Source of the DNA: Streptomyces sp. S.PB5
GTDB lineage: Bacteria > Actinomycetota > Actinomycetes > Streptomycetales > Streptomycetaceae
Assembly: GCF_030403745.1 (NCBI RefSeq)
Contig: NZ_JAQMWP010000006.1
Location: 372,001 to 436,000, forward strand
Direction: 5' to 3'
Length of the DNA: 64,000 bases
Shown here: positions 8,788-18,288 of the stretch, one piece after another
How the letters are laid out: every line of letters begins with the position of its first letter
Position numbering within the stretch: the first letter of the stretch is position 1
The notes under the pieces: model-generated
Databases searched by the model: none
The model's input: only the letters and a program-made list of their open reading frames with translations
Told to the model about the DNA's origin: nothing
Made by a program: the position numbers and the translations under genes

Positions 8788-10266
8788 GTGAGCACCGAGA
8801 ACGAGGGCACTGCGGTACCCCCGGCCCCGTCCGCACCTCCTGTGCCGGTGGAATCCCCCGCAGCCTCCGCACAGGCGGCGCCCGGCAGTGGCGCCCCGAC
8901 GACCCCGCTCCCCAGTACACCCCCGCACGCCCCCGGCGCACCGGAGCAGCAGCTGGTCCACGCGGGCCAGGCACCGGCGTACGCCTCGGCGGGCGCGGGC
9001 GGTCCGCAGGGCGGTGCCCCGGGCCAGGCGCCGGACGCCTCCTGGCCGCCCCCGCCCCCCGCGACCCCGATGTACGCCGACAGCGGCTCGGGCGGCGGCG
9101 CGGGTGCCGGCGGCTGGGGCGCCTCGTACGAGCCCCCCGCGCCGAAGTCCCGCGGTCGCGGCGGTCTGATGGCGGCGGTCCTGATCGCCGCGCTGGTCGC
9201 GGGCGGTCTGGGCGGCGGCCTCGGCTACACCCTCGCCAAGAACGACGACAACACCTCCTCGACCACCGTCTCCGCCGCCGACAGCGGCGGTTCCGTCAAG
9301 CGGGACGCGGGCACGGTCGCGGGCGTGGCCGCGGCGGCGCTGCCGAGCACCGTCACCATCCAGGCCGAGTCCAGCAGCGGCGAGGGCGGCACCGGCACCG
9401 GCTTCGTCTTCGACCGTGAGGGCCACATCGTCACCAACAACCACGTGGTGGCGGACGCGGTGGACGGCGGCAAGCTGACGGCGACCTTCCCGAGCGGCAA
9501 GAAGTACGACGCCGAGGTCGTGGGCCACGCTCAGGGCTACGACGTGGCGGTCATCAAGCTCAAGAACGCACCGAGTGACCTGAAGCCGCTCACGCTGGGC
9601 GACTCGGACAAGGTGGCGGTGGGCGACTCCACGATCGCCATCGGCGCCCCCTTCGGCCTGTCGAACACGGTCACGACGGGCATCATCAGCGCGAAGAACC
9701 GCCCGGTGGCGTCCAGCGACGGCAGCGGTTCGAACGCCTCCTACATGAGCGCCCTCCAGACCGACGCCTCGATCAACCCGGGCAACTCCGGAGGCCCCCT
9801 CCTCGACGCCCAGGGCAATGTGATCGGCATCAACTCCGCGATCCAGTCGACCAGCAACGGCGGCCTCGGCGGCACCAGCCAGTCCGGCTCCATCGGCCTC
9901 GGCTTCGCCATCCCGATCAACCAGGCCAAGTACGTCGCCCAGCAGCTGATCGAGACCGGCAAGCCCGTCTACGCCAAGATCGGCGCCTCGGTCTCCCTGG
10001 AGGACTCGACCGGCGGCGCGAAGATCACCGAGCAGGGCGCCAGCGGTTCCGACGCGGTCGAGGCGGGCGGCCCGGCCGCCAAGGCGGGCCTGAAGCCCGG
10101 CGACGTCATCACCAAGCTCGACGACCGCGTCATCGACTCCGGCCCCACCCTCATCGGCGAGATCTGGACCCACAAGCCCGGCGACAAGGTCAAGATCACC
10201 TACGAGCGCGACGGCAAGACCAACACCGTCGAACTCACCCTGGGCTCCCGCCAGGGCGACAGCTGA
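8788..10266 (+). CDS. HtrA/DegP-like membrane-anchored trypsin-like serine protease with PDZ domain
   Basis: The N-terminal 125 residues are a Pro/Ala/Gly-rich cytoplasmic tail. A single membrane segment follows (about 126-151, GLMAAVLIAALVAGGL), then an extracytoplasmic trypsin-like domain and a PDZ domain (about 390-480, ending in GDKVKITYERDGK). The catalytic triad is intact: His219 in NNHVV, Asp252 in YDVAVIKL and Ser334 in GNSGGPL. HtrA proteases degrade or refold misfolded envelope proteins under stress; the PDZ domain selects C-termini. The GTG start is set by GGAGAAAAGCT. A hairpin at 10300 follows and touches the tRNA-Ser gene. Confidence 0.93.
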   Translation: MSTENEGTAVPPAPSAPPVPVESPAASAQAAPGSGAPTTPLPSTPPHAPGAPEQQLVHAGQAPAYASAGAGGPQGGAPGQAPDASWPPPPPATPMYADSGSGGGAGAGGWGASYEPPAPKSRGRGGLMAAVLIAALVAGGLGGGLGYTLAKNDDNTSSTTVSAADSGGSVKRDAGTVAGVAAAALPSTVTIQAESSSGEGGTGTGFVFDREGHIVTNNHVVADAVDGGKLTATFPSGKKYDAEVVGHAQGYDVAVIKLKNAPSDLKPLTLGDSDKVAVGDSTIAIGAPFGLSNTVTTGIISAKNRPVASSDGSGSNASYMSALQTDASINPGNSGGPLLDAQGNVIGINSAIQSTSNGGLGGTSQSGSIGLGFAIPINQAKYVAQQLIETGKPVYAKIGASVSLEDSTGGAKITEQGASGSDAVEAGGPAAKAGLKPGDVITKLDDRVIDSGPTLIGEIWTHKPGDKVKITYERDGKTNTVELTLGSRQGDS

Positions 10267-10299
10267 CCCCACGCGCGCACGGTCACCGGTTACTCTTGT

Positions 10300-10330
10300 C
10301 CCCGCGCCGCCGGTGACCTGCGGCGCGGGG
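10300..10330 (+). terminator. Hairpin terminator abutting tRNA-Ser
   Basis: An 11-bp perfect stem (CCCCGCGCCGC / GCGGCGCGGGG) with a 9-nt loop closes the protease transcript. Its last two bases are the first two bases of the tRNA, so the hairpin and the tRNA acceptor stem are mutually exclusive in a read-through transcript. Confidence 0.6.
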
Positions 10331-10415
10331 AAGCGTGCCCGAGCGGCCTAAGGGAACGGTCTTGAAAACCGTCGTGGCAGCGATGTCACCGTGGGTTCAA
10401 ATCCCACCGCTTCCG
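10329..10415 (+). tRNA. tRNA-Ser(UGA)
   Basis: The acceptor stem GGAAGCG pairs with CGCTTCC, the anticodon loop CTTGAAA presents TGA, and a long variable arm plus GGTTCAAATCC T-loop are present. The discriminator is G and CCA is not encoded. The length of 87 nt is normal for a class II serine tRNA. Confidence 0.95.
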
Positions 10416-10439
10416 CTGGGAATGGCGTGAGAGTAAGTC

Positions 10440-10474
10440 AGAAGGGGCGCAGCCGAGTCGGCTGCGCCCCTTCT
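10440..10474 (+). terminator. tRNA-Ser terminator hairpin
   Basis: AGAAGGGGCGCAGCCGA and TCGGCTGCGCCCCTTCT are perfect complements across a one-base centre, giving an effective stem of about 15 bp followed by GGGTTT. It lies 25 bp after the tRNA. Confidence 0.8.
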
Positions 10475-10537
10475 GGGTTTCAGGTGTCACGCGGTTCGTC
10501 GCGTGTGTCCCGTCTCTGGCCCCAGCCCGCGAGCTTC

Positions 10538-10583
10538 GTCAGGTCAGGTCAGGTCAAGTCAGGTCAGAGCAGGGCAGCTCAGC

Positions 10584-10592
<9 letters not shown>
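10538..10592. repeat. Pentanucleotide repeats (GTCAG)n and (CTCAG)n
   Basis: Several GGTCA/AGTCA units run through 10538-10566 and then AGCTC units run to 10592. The second block overlaps the last codons and stop of the acyl-CoA synthetase gene, whose end reads CTGAGCTGAGCTGAGCTG on the coding strand. Confidence 0.75.
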
Positions 10593-12242
<1,650 letters not shown>

Positions 12243-12300
12243 GGCGTCCTCCCGGGGCGACATTGCCTACGCGGTAGTAAGGGTTGGGCTGATTCTGCTC

Positions 12301-12318
12301 ACATACCGCTCGGTATGT
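12301..12318. promoter_or_regulatory. TetR-type palindromic operator upstream of fatty-acid-CoA ligase
   Basis: ACATACCG and CGGTATGT are perfect 8-bp arms separated by CT. The 18-bp palindrome with ACCG/CGGT cores resembles operators of TetR-family lipid regulators. It lies about 60 bp upstream of the ligase start. Confidence 0.65.
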
Positions 12319-12392
12319 CACTAGGCAGCGGCGATCGATCACGTCACGTTGCGTTCACATGGACGTGCGGCTACCGGAGAGGCGGTGGTCGA

Positions 12393-12475
12393 GGTCAGGG
12401 CCGGTCGGGTCGACCGGGTCGATCGGGTCGATCGCGCTGGTCGGGCTGGTCGGGCCGGTCAAGGCCGGTCGGGTC
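12393..12475. repeat. GGTCG/GGGTCGATC short tandem repeat tract
   Basis: GGTCGGGTCGACC, GGGTCGATC, GGGTCGATCG and GGTCGGGCTGGTCGGGCC units follow one another just beyond, and into, the 3' end of the Lrp gene. The units are 5 and 10 bp long and imperfect. Confidence 0.6.
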
Positions 12476-12905
12476 CACGGAAGGGCAAGGTCTGGCTGTA
12501 GACGACGCTCGTGGTCGTACTGCCGAAGCCCGCCAGCTCGTCCATGAGGATCTCCAGATGCGCCATGGAGGTCGCGGCCACCTTCAGCGTGTAGCAGTCG
12601 TCGCCGGTGGTGCGCAGACACTCGAGGATCTCCCGCCGCTCGGCGAGCAGTTCCCGCAACGGCTGGTGCCGGTTGCCCGGATACTTCAGCCGCACGAGCG
12701 CCAGCACGGGGTACCCCACCTTGGCCAGATCGACCTCGGCCCGATAGCCGGTGACGACCCCCTGCGCCTCCAGCTGCCGCACCCGTTCCGTGGTGGCCGA
12801 CGGGCTGAGATTCACCCGCCGCCCCAGCTCGCTCAGGGAGATACGGGCCTCCTGCTGCAACTGCCGGATGATCGCCCAGTCGACCTCGTCGAGATTCACG
12901 GCCAT
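12459..12905 (-). CDS. Lrp/AsnC family transcriptional regulator
   Basis: The 148-residue protein has the standard layout: an N-terminal AsnC-type helix-turn-helix (about 5-50, LDEVDWAIIRQLQQEARIS then LGRRVNLSPSATTERVRQLE) and a C-terminal RAM ligand-binding, oligomerising domain (about 65-145, including GDDCYTLKVAA). Such proteins respond to amino acids or related metabolites. It is divergent from the LLM oxidoreductase and deaminase pair at 12999, whose shared promoter region it could control; that is inference. The C-terminal tail (PFRGPDRP) is adjacent to a repeat tract. Confidence 0.92.
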   Translation of the reverse strand: MAVNLDEVDWAIIRQLQQEARISLSELGRRVNLSPSATTERVRQLEAQGVVTGYRAEVDLAKVGYPVLALVRLKYPGNRHQPLRELLAERREILECLRTTGDDCYTLKVAATSMAHLEILMDELAGFGSTTTSVVYSQTLPFRGPDRP

Positions 12906-12998
12906 ACCGAAAATCTACCGCGAGATTCCCGGCGTCCGGCCACGGCAACCGAGAGAAGTCCATTCCGTTCCCCCTGATCGCCGCTATAGCCTCAAGCA

Positions 12999-13814
12999 AT
13001 GCAACTGGGCGTCAACGTACCCAACTTCGGCCCCGGCACCGACCCGGGCGTCCTGCGTGAATGGGCCCGCGTCGCGGAGGGCCTCGGCTACGACCTCCTC
13101 ATGGTCTCGGACCATGTGACGGTCACCCCGGATGTCGCCGAGCGATACCCCGAGCCGTTCTACGAACCGTTCACCACCCTCTCCTGGCTGGCCGGCGCCT
13201 CCACCACCCTGCGCCTGGGCACCACCGTCCTCGTCCTCCCCTACCGGCATCCCCTGCTCGTCGCCCGCATGGCCACCAACCTCCAGCAACTCAGCGGCGG
13301 CCGCTTCGTGCTCGGTGTCGGTGTCGGCTGGGCACGCCAGGAGTACGAGGCACTCGGCGTGCCGTTCACCGCACGCGGGCGACTGACCGACGAGCACCTG
13401 GCCACCCTGCGGAAGACCTGGCGCCCGAAGGACTCTGCGGGCTCCTCCGTCCCCGTCTGGGTCGGCGGCAACAGCGATGCGGCGATCCGGCGAGCCATCC
13501 GCTTCGGCGATGCCTGGCACCCACTGCGAGGCACCCTGTCCTGGCTGCGCTCGGCCGTCACGGACCACTCCCTGCCGGGCTTCGCCCCACGCATCGCCCT
13601 GCGCCTGACGACCACCCCGGTCGACGACCCCGAACGTCCCGCCGGCGTCGGCACCCTCGACCAGATCCTCGACGACCTCGACCAACTCCGCCTGCTCGGC
13701 GCCGAGACCGTCGTCCTCGACCCCTACCACGGGGACCCGGAGGAGACCCGGCGTCCGCACCGGGCCTGGCAGGACCTCACCGCCATCGCCACCCACTGGA
13801 GGAACCGCTCATGA
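12999..13814 (+). CDS. LLM-class F420-dependent oxidoreductase
   Basis: The 271-residue protein starts MQLGVNVPNFGPG and shows the luciferase-like monooxygenase barrel with LGYDLLMVSDHV, RLGTTVLVLPYRHP and GRFVLGVGVGW. The TIGR-type actinobacterial relatives use coenzyme F420 rather than FMN, but cofactor use is inferred from family. The substrate is unknown. The stop overlaps the next start as ATGA, so the downstream deaminase is translationally coupled. Confidence 0.88.
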   Translation: MQLGVNVPNFGPGTDPGVLREWARVAEGLGYDLLMVSDHVTVTPDVAERYPEPFYEPFTTLSWLAGASTTLRLGTTVLVLPYRHPLLVARMATNLQQLSGGRFVLGVGVGWARQEYEALGVPFTARGRLTDEHLATLRKTWRPKDSAGSSVPVWVGGNSDAAIRRAIRFGDAWHPLRGTLSWLRSAVTDHSLPGFAPRIALRLTTTPVDDPERPAGVGTLDQILDDLDQLRLLGAETVVLDPYHGDPEETRRPHRAWQDLTAIATHWRNRS

Positions 13815-14242
13815 TCAGCACCGCCGACGAGCGATTCCTGCGCCGCGCGATCGCCGTCGCGGCCCACGCCGTCACCCTGGGCGACGCCCCCTACGGCTCC
13901 CTGCTGGCCGACCCGGACGGCGAGATCCTCGCCGAGGCCCACAACACGGTCCGCCGTGACAACGACATCAGCGCCCACCCGGAACTCAAGCTCGCCCGCT
14001 GGGCCGCCCGCGAGCTCACCCCCGACACCGCCGCCCGCACCACCCTCTACACCAGCTGCCAGCCCTGCGGCATGTGCACCGGCGCCATCATCCGCTCCGG
14101 CCTCGGCCGCGTCGTCTACGCCCTCGCCACCGAACAGCTCCTCGAACTCAACCCGTCCTCGGACTGGCCGACGGTCGACCAGGAGGGCCCGGCCCTGTTC
14201 GACGAGGCCCGGATCCCGATCGAGACCTACTACCGGCCTTGA
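13811..14242 (+). CDS. Nucleoside deaminase (CDA/dCMP-type zinc deaminase)
   Basis: The zinc and catalytic residues are all present: His56-x-Glu58 in SAHPELK and Pro85-Cys86-x-x-Cys89 in QPCGMC. The size (143 residues) and LGDAPYGSLLAD segment fit the guanine/nucleoside deaminase group rather than the tRNA adenosine deaminase, which is encoded separately at 59343. It overlaps the upstream F420-type oxidoreductase by 4 bp, so the two probably act in one nucleobase-related pathway, though the substrate is not determined by sequence. Confidence 0.88.
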   Translation: MISTADERFLRRAIAVAAHAVTLGDAPYGSLLADPDGEILAEAHNTVRRDNDISAHPELKLARWAARELTPDTAARTTLYTSCQPCGMCTGAIIRSGLGRVVYALATEQLLELNPSSDWPTVDQEGPALFDEARIPIETYYRP

Positions 14243-14624
14243 CCCGTCGGGGGCGCGGGAGCGGTCCACGCCTTTCCGGGCGCCCAGAGCCTGTCGGGCG
14301 GCGGATCGGGCCAGCGGCTCAGTCCGGGGCTCAGACCGGCTGCGAGAAGCAGCTCAGCTCCTGGCGGGCGGGCGGCGCGGGGCCGACGGGGAGCCTCCTG
14401 CTCGGGGGAGTCCGAGCGTGGAGGAGTCCGAGCGCGGGGGAGTCCGAGCGTGGAGGAGTCCGAGTGTGGAGGAGCCGAGCGTGGAGGAGCCGAGTGTGAG
14501 GGACTCGGCAACCGACGGCCGCGAGGCTGAGGGACGCCCCCTCTCGCGGACCGTGTGCCAGACCCCGCGACGCCGGCGCAATCTGCCGGACAGGCCCTGG
14601 CGAACTGCCGGACAGTGACAGGCC
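14243..14624. other. Intergenic region with a minisatellite
   Basis: This 382-bp gap between the deaminase and the convergent ECF sigma gene is occupied in its middle by the 16-bp tandem repeat at 14407-14499. Open frames run through it on both strands only because the repeat lacks stops; none has a ribosome site. The flanks show CTGTCGGGC-type inverted pieces but no clean terminator. Confidence 0.6.
14407..14499. repeat. 16-bp tandem repeat (about 5.8 copies)
   Basis: The unit GGAGTCCGAGCGTGGA occurs at 14407, 14423 (GCGGG variant), 14439 and 14455 (GTGTGGA variant), then as 15-bp units at 14471 and 14486 that have lost one T. The period is not a multiple of three, arguing against a protein repeat. 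Confidence 0.9.
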
Positions 14625-15194
14625 CTAGCGAACCAGCCCCAGCTCCGAGTCCTCCCGCAGCTTCCCCAGCGCCCGCGACACCGCCGACTTCACGGTGCCC
14701 ACCGACACCCCGAGCACCTCGGCCGTCTGCACCTCGCTCAGATCCTCGTAGTACCTGAGGACGACCATCGCCCGCTGCCGGGCCGGCAGCTTCACGATCG
14801 CCCGCCACATCGCGTCGCGCAGCGCCTGCTGCTCGGCCGGGTCGTCCCCGCCGGGCACCGGCTCGGGCTCCGGGATCTCGTCCGTCGCGAACTCGTCCAC
14901 CTTGCGCTTGCGCCACTGCGAGGTGCGCGTGTTCAGCAGCGCCCTGCGCACATAGCCGTCCAGCGCCCGGTGGTCCTCGATCCGCTCCCAGGCGACATAC
15001 GTCTTGGTGAGCGCGGTCTGCAGCAGGTCTTCCGCGTCGCACGGGTTCGCGGTCAGCGACCGGGCGGTACGCAGCAGCATCGGCTGGCGGGCCTTCACAT
15101 ACGACGAGAAGGAGGGGTACGTCGCGTACGGAGGGCGGGTCTGCCTCGCCGGTACCGCGACGTCCGAAGCGCTGGTGCAGACGGGTGTGGTCAT
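14625..15194 (-). CDS. SigE-family ECF RNA polymerase sigma factor
   Basis: The 189-residue protein has sigma region 2 (about 25-95, with FSSYVKARQPMLLRTARSL and CDAEDLLQTALTKTYVAW) and region 4 (about 125-182, LPARQRAMVVLRYYEDLSE then LGVSVGTVKSAVSRALGKL). The linker is rich in Glu and Pro (about 105-122). This is the TIGR02983/SigE-like actinobacterial group. No anti-sigma gene is adjacent, so the control mechanism is not visible. A start at ATG 15194 (MTTPVCTSAS) gives an N-terminal tail of about 25 residues. Confidence 0.9.
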   Translation of the reverse strand: MTTPVCTSASDVAVPARQTRPPYATYPSFSSYVKARQPMLLRTARSLTANPCDAEDLLQTALTKTYVAWERIEDHRALDGYVRRALLNTRTSQWRKRKVDEFATDEIPEPEPVPGGDDPAEQQALRDAMWRAIVKLPARQRAMVVLRYYEDLSEVQTAEVLGVSVGTVKSAVSRALGKLREDSELGLVR

Positions 15195-15377
15195 GGCTCC
15201 ACGCTAGGAGTGAGGGTGCCTCCGGCTCATCGGCCGCAGGTCCCGAAGACGACTCCGCCTCAGGTTGTAGGGGTGGGGGTGGCTCCACCTCCTGAGGGTG
15301 GAGCAGTGGGCCCCCAGTACTGCGGGACGACCCCTGAGAAGTACACCGTCCTCGCAGCCAGGACCGCTGCCGCGGCC

Positions 15378-16544
15378 TCAGTCGTCCCCGGAGAGCACCA
15401 GCCCCGACGTGGGCACTCCCGTCCCGGCCGTCACCAGGACCCGGTCTGCGCCGGATATCTGGTTCACCGCCGTCCCCCGTATCTGACGCACTCCCTCCGC
15501 GATCCCGTTCATCCCGTGCAGATACGCCTCCCCCAGCTGCCCCCCGTGGGTGTTGAGCGGCAGCCGCTCCCCGGCCACGAAGTCCGCCGCCTCCCCCTTC
15601 CCGCAGAACCCGAACTCCTCCAGCTGCATCAGCACGAACGGCGTGAAGTGGTCGTACAGGATCCCCACGTCGATGTCGGCCGGGGTGAGTCCCGAGGTGC
15701 GCCACAGCTGACGGGCCACGACGCCCATCTCGGGCAGGCCGGTCAGGTCGTCGCGGTAGAAACTGGTCATCTGCTCCTGGGCCCGGCCCGCGCCCTGGGC
15801 CGCCGCGACCACGATCGCCGGCGGGTTCGGCAGATCGCGGGCCCGCTCGGGAGTGGTGACGACCAGGGCCTGGCCGCCGTCCGTCTCCTGGCAGCAGTCG
15901 AGGAGGCGGAGCGGCTCGACGATCCAGCGGGAGGCCGCGTGGTCGGCGAGGGTGATCGGGCGCTGGTGGAAGTACGCCGCCGGGTTGGTCGCCGCGTGTC
16001 TGCGGGCGGTGACCGCCACATGCCCGAACGCCTCCGGGGTCAGACCGTGGGTGTGGAGATAGCGCTGGGCCGCCATCGCCACCCAGGAGGCCGGGGTGAG
16101 CAGCCCGAACGGCAGGGACCAGCCGAGCGCGACCCCCTCCGCGGAGGGCTCCCGGTGCTGCACTCCGGAGCCGAAGCGGCGCCCCGACCGTTCGTTGAAG
16201 GCGCGGTAGCAGACCACCACCTCGGCCACGCCCGTCGCCACGGCCAGCGCCGCCTGCTGGACCGTCGCACAGGCCGCACCGCCGCCGTAGTGGACGCGGG
16301 AGAAGAAGGACAGCTCACCCATCCCGCAGGCCTGGGCCACGGTGATCTCCGGGCTGGTGTCCATCGTGAACGTCACCATCCCGTCCACGTCCGCCGGTGT
16401 CAGCCCCGCGTCGTCCAGCGCGGCCGGCACCGCCTCCACGGCCAGCTTCAGCTCACTGCGGCCCGAGTCCTTGGAGAACTCGGTGGCCCCGATCCCGACG
16501 ATCGCGGCACGGCCGCCGAGGGTGTCCCGGGCGCGGATGCTCAT
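15378..16544 (-). CDS. Lipid-transfer protein / thiolase-like aldolase (Ltp2 type)
   Basis: The 388-residue protein is a non-decarboxylating thiolase-fold enzyme: AAIVGIGATEFSKDSGRS at the start, VHYGGGAACATVQQAALAV near 85-105, and YDHFTPFVLMQLEEFGFCG and NTHGGQLGEAYLHGMNG near the C-terminus. Ltp2-class proteins cleave beta-hydroxyacyl-CoA side chains by retro-aldol reaction and need a DUF35-domain partner. Exactly such a partner is encoded two genes upstream, and the ATG overlaps the MaoC stop by 4 bp, so the three genes form an operon. The physiological substrate is unknown; steroid-like or branched acyl-CoA is inference from family. Confidence 0.88.
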   Translation of the reverse strand: MSIRARDTLGGRAAIVGIGATEFSKDSGRSELKLAVEAVPAALDDAGLTPADVDGMVTFTMDTSPEITVAQACGMGELSFFSRVHYGGGAACATVQQAALAVATGVAEVVVCYRAFNERSGRRFGSGVQHREPSAEGVALGWSLPFGLLTPASWVAMAAQRYLHTHGLTPEAFGHVAVTARRHAATNPAAYFHQRPITLADHAASRWIVEPLRLLDCCQETDGGQALVVTTPERARDLPNPPAIVVAAAQGAGRAQEQMTSFYRDDLTGLPEMGVVARQLWRTSGLTPADIDVGILYDHFTPFVLMQLEEFGFCGKGEAADFVAGERLPLNTHGGQLGEAYLHGMNGIAEGVRQIRGTAVNQISGADRVLVTAGTGVPTSGLVLSGDD

Positions 16545-17002
16545 GCCGGGCCTCCTTCTGAGGGGCTGGCGGGATCGGAGGGACCGGCGGTGTCGGAGGG
16601 GCCGGAGGCGTCGGAGGCGTCGGAGGGCAGGGTGACGGTCACCGTGCCTGTGACGTGTCTGCCGATGCCGTTCTCCCCGACCACGCGCACGGTCGCCGTC
16701 TCGCCGGCGATCTCCTCGACGGTCCCGGTCAACACCATGGTGTCCCCCGGATAGTTGGGCGCTCCGAGACGGATGGCGACGCGGCGCAGCTCCGCCGTGG
16801 GGCCGAAGTGGTCCGTGATGTAGCGGCCGACCAGGCCGTTGGTCGTCAGGATGTTCATGAAGATGTCCGGGGAGCCCTTCTCCCGGGCCAGCTCCGCGTC
16901 GTGGTGGACGTCCTGGTAGTCGCGGGAGGCGAGGGCACCGGCGACGATCAGCGTGCGGGTCACCGGGATCTCCAGCGGCGGGAGCTGCTCACCGGGCCGC
17001 AT
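16541..17002 (-). CDS. MaoC-family enoyl-CoA hydratase subunit (ChsH1-like)
   Basis: The single hot-dog domain (about 1-125) carries the hydratase loop ASRDYQDVHHDAELA with Asp and His, followed by PDIFMNILTTNGLVGRYIT. It is short for a stand-alone hydratase and resembles the small subunit of ChsH1-ChsH2 enoyl-CoA hydratases. The C-terminal 28 residues are a Ser-Asp-Ala-Gly-Pro low-complexity tail encoded by GTCGGAGG-like repeats. The gene overlaps the upstream MaoC-DUF35 gene by 14 bp and the downstream thiolase by 4 bp. Confidence 0.88.
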   Translation of the reverse strand: MRPGEQLPPLEIPVTRTLIVAGALASRDYQDVHHDAELAREKGSPDIFMNILTTNGLVGRYITDHFGPTAELRRVAIRLGAPNYPGDTMVLTGTVEEIAGETATVRVVGENGIGRHVTGTVTVTLPSDASDASGPSDTAGPSDPASPSEGGPA

Positions 17003-17966
17003 GGGACACCCCCTCGTGCGAGCCTTCCTCGGCGCGGAACACGGGCAGCACCAACTCCTCGTCGTACTCCTTGAATTCGAGCCGCACCGGCATGCCGATC
17101 CGCACCTTGTCGTACGGCACGCCGGTCACATTGCTGATCATTCGCACCCCTTCCGTGAGCTCTATCAGGCCCACCGCGTAGGGGCCCGCCGCGCCAGCGG
17201 CATGATCAGACGCGGTGAAAGCCGGGAAGGGCGGGTGGTGCATGACGACGTACGAATGGACCGTGCCGGTGCCGCTCGCCTCGACGGTGTCCCAGTCCGG
17301 GTGGCCGCAGCTGTTGCAGCCGGGCAGCCAGGGGTGGCGCAGGGTGCCGCAGGCGGTGCAGCGCTGGATGAGGAGGCGGTGCCGGCGGACGCCTTCCCAG
17401 AAGCCGGCGTTGTCACGGTTGACGACGGGGCGGGGGCGGCGCGGGGTCTTGGCCGGCTCCTGCTCCTGGGGGGTTCCGCCGGGCTGCCGCGCCGGGGCGT
17501 ACTTGAGGATGCGGAAGCGGTGGGTGCCCGCGAGGTCGGGGCCGACGCGGATGTCCATGCGGGTCGTCACGAAGTAACCCGTGCCCAGCTTCGTCGTCTT
17601 GCGGGGCGACACCGACTCGATCACCGCATCGAAGGTGATCTCGTCACCGGGGCGCAGGGGGCGGACGTACTCCTGCTCGCAGTCGGTGGCGACGACCGAG
17701 GTGCAGCCCGCCTCGTCGAGGAGGGTGAGCAGTTCGTCGTAGGACGACGAGCGGCCCGTATGGCCGGAGAGGCCGCCCATGGTCCAGGCCTGGAGCATGG
17801 TGGGCGGGGCGATGGCGTCCGGGCCTCTGTACGCCGGGTTGGTGTCGCCCATCGCCTCGCACCAGTGCCGGATCATGGGCACGTTGACGGGGTCCTTGCC
17901 GGTGCCGGAGACGGCGGCGGGCCGGCCCTCGTAGGTCTTCAGCAGCAGCTCCAGGTCGTCGGCCAT
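16989..17966 (-). CDS. MaoC-N dehydratase fused to DUF35 zinc-ribbon/OB domain (ChsH2-like)
   Basis: Residues 1-150 form a MaoC-type N-terminal hot-dog domain (LELLLKTYEGRPAAVSGTG, then RHWCEAMGDTNPAY). Residues about 190-320 form a DUF35 unit: a four-cysteine ribbon (CTACGTLRHPWLPGCNSCG) followed by an OB-fold ending in VRLEFKEYDEELVLPVFR. This is the architecture of ChsH2, which supplies hydratase activity and docks an Ltp2 aldolase through its DUF35 domain. The frame opens at 18236, but ATG 17966 is preceded by GAGGGGGCACC and begins the conserved sequence (325 residues). An inverted repeat at 18071 lies upstream and may be the operator. Confidence 0.88.
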   Translation of the reverse strand: MADDLELLLKTYEGRPAAVSGTGKDPVNVPMIRHWCEAMGDTNPAYRGPDAIAPPTMLQAWTMGGLSGHTGRSSSYDELLTLLDEAGCTSVVATDCEQEYVRPLRPGDEITFDAVIESVSPRKTTKLGTGYFVTTRMDIRVGPDLAGTHRFRILKYAPARQPGGTPQEQEPAKTPRRPRPVVNRDNAGFWEGVRRHRLLIQRCTACGTLRHPWLPGCNSCGHPDWDTVEASGTGTVHSYVVMHHPPFPAFTASDHAAGAAGPYAVGLIELTEGVRMISNVTGVPYDKVRIGMPVRLEFKEYDEELVLPVFRAEEGSHEGVSHAAR

Positions 17967-18070
17967 GGTGCCCCCTCGTACATCTCGTCCGCTTGGTCCC
18001 GCCCGTCGCGTTCTGACACTTCTGGTACACCGTGGCCCCCGCCCGGGTTCCCACCCGTTCCGCGAAGATT

Positions 18071-18087
18071 TCTGACTGTCCGTCAGA
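18071..18087. promoter_or_regulatory. TetR-like inverted repeat upstream of the MaoC/thiolase operon
   Basis: TCTGAC and GTCAGA are perfect 6-bp arms around TGTCC. Operators with CTGAC...GTCAG arms occur at acyl-CoA metabolism genes controlled by TetR-family proteins. It lies about 105 bp upstream of the first start. Confidence 0.5.
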
Positions 18088-18264
18088 TATCGTGCGCTGT
18101 CAAGGCGGACGGCGGGACGCCCCTCCAGGTCCACGGCCCGCACGCGAAAGCGCCTGCGCGAAAACGCCTGCGCGGCGATGCCGAAGCACCGCCGCGCAGA
18201 CGCGTCACACCCCACAAAGCACATTCCACAAAGCACACCCGCCGAAGGACACCCCTCGGAGACC

Positions 18265-18288
18265 GGGCCGCCGCCGGAGCGGCGGCCC
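18265..18288 (-). terminator. Hairpin terminator
   Basis: GGGCCGCCGC and GCGGCGGCCC form a perfect 10-bp stem with a CGGA loop, 13 bp beyond the stop of the secreted Asn/Gly-rich gene. Confidence 0.7.

Noticed and set aside
8473..10272. N-terminal 600 residues of the long minus frame through the phosphodiesterase
   Set aside because: This part is antisense to the HtrA-like protease and unlike any domain; the conserved GDPD sequence starts at GTG 8472.
14407..14499. CRISPR-like array
   Set aside because: Units are contiguous without spacers and 15-16 bp long, and there are no cas genes; it is a tandem repeat.
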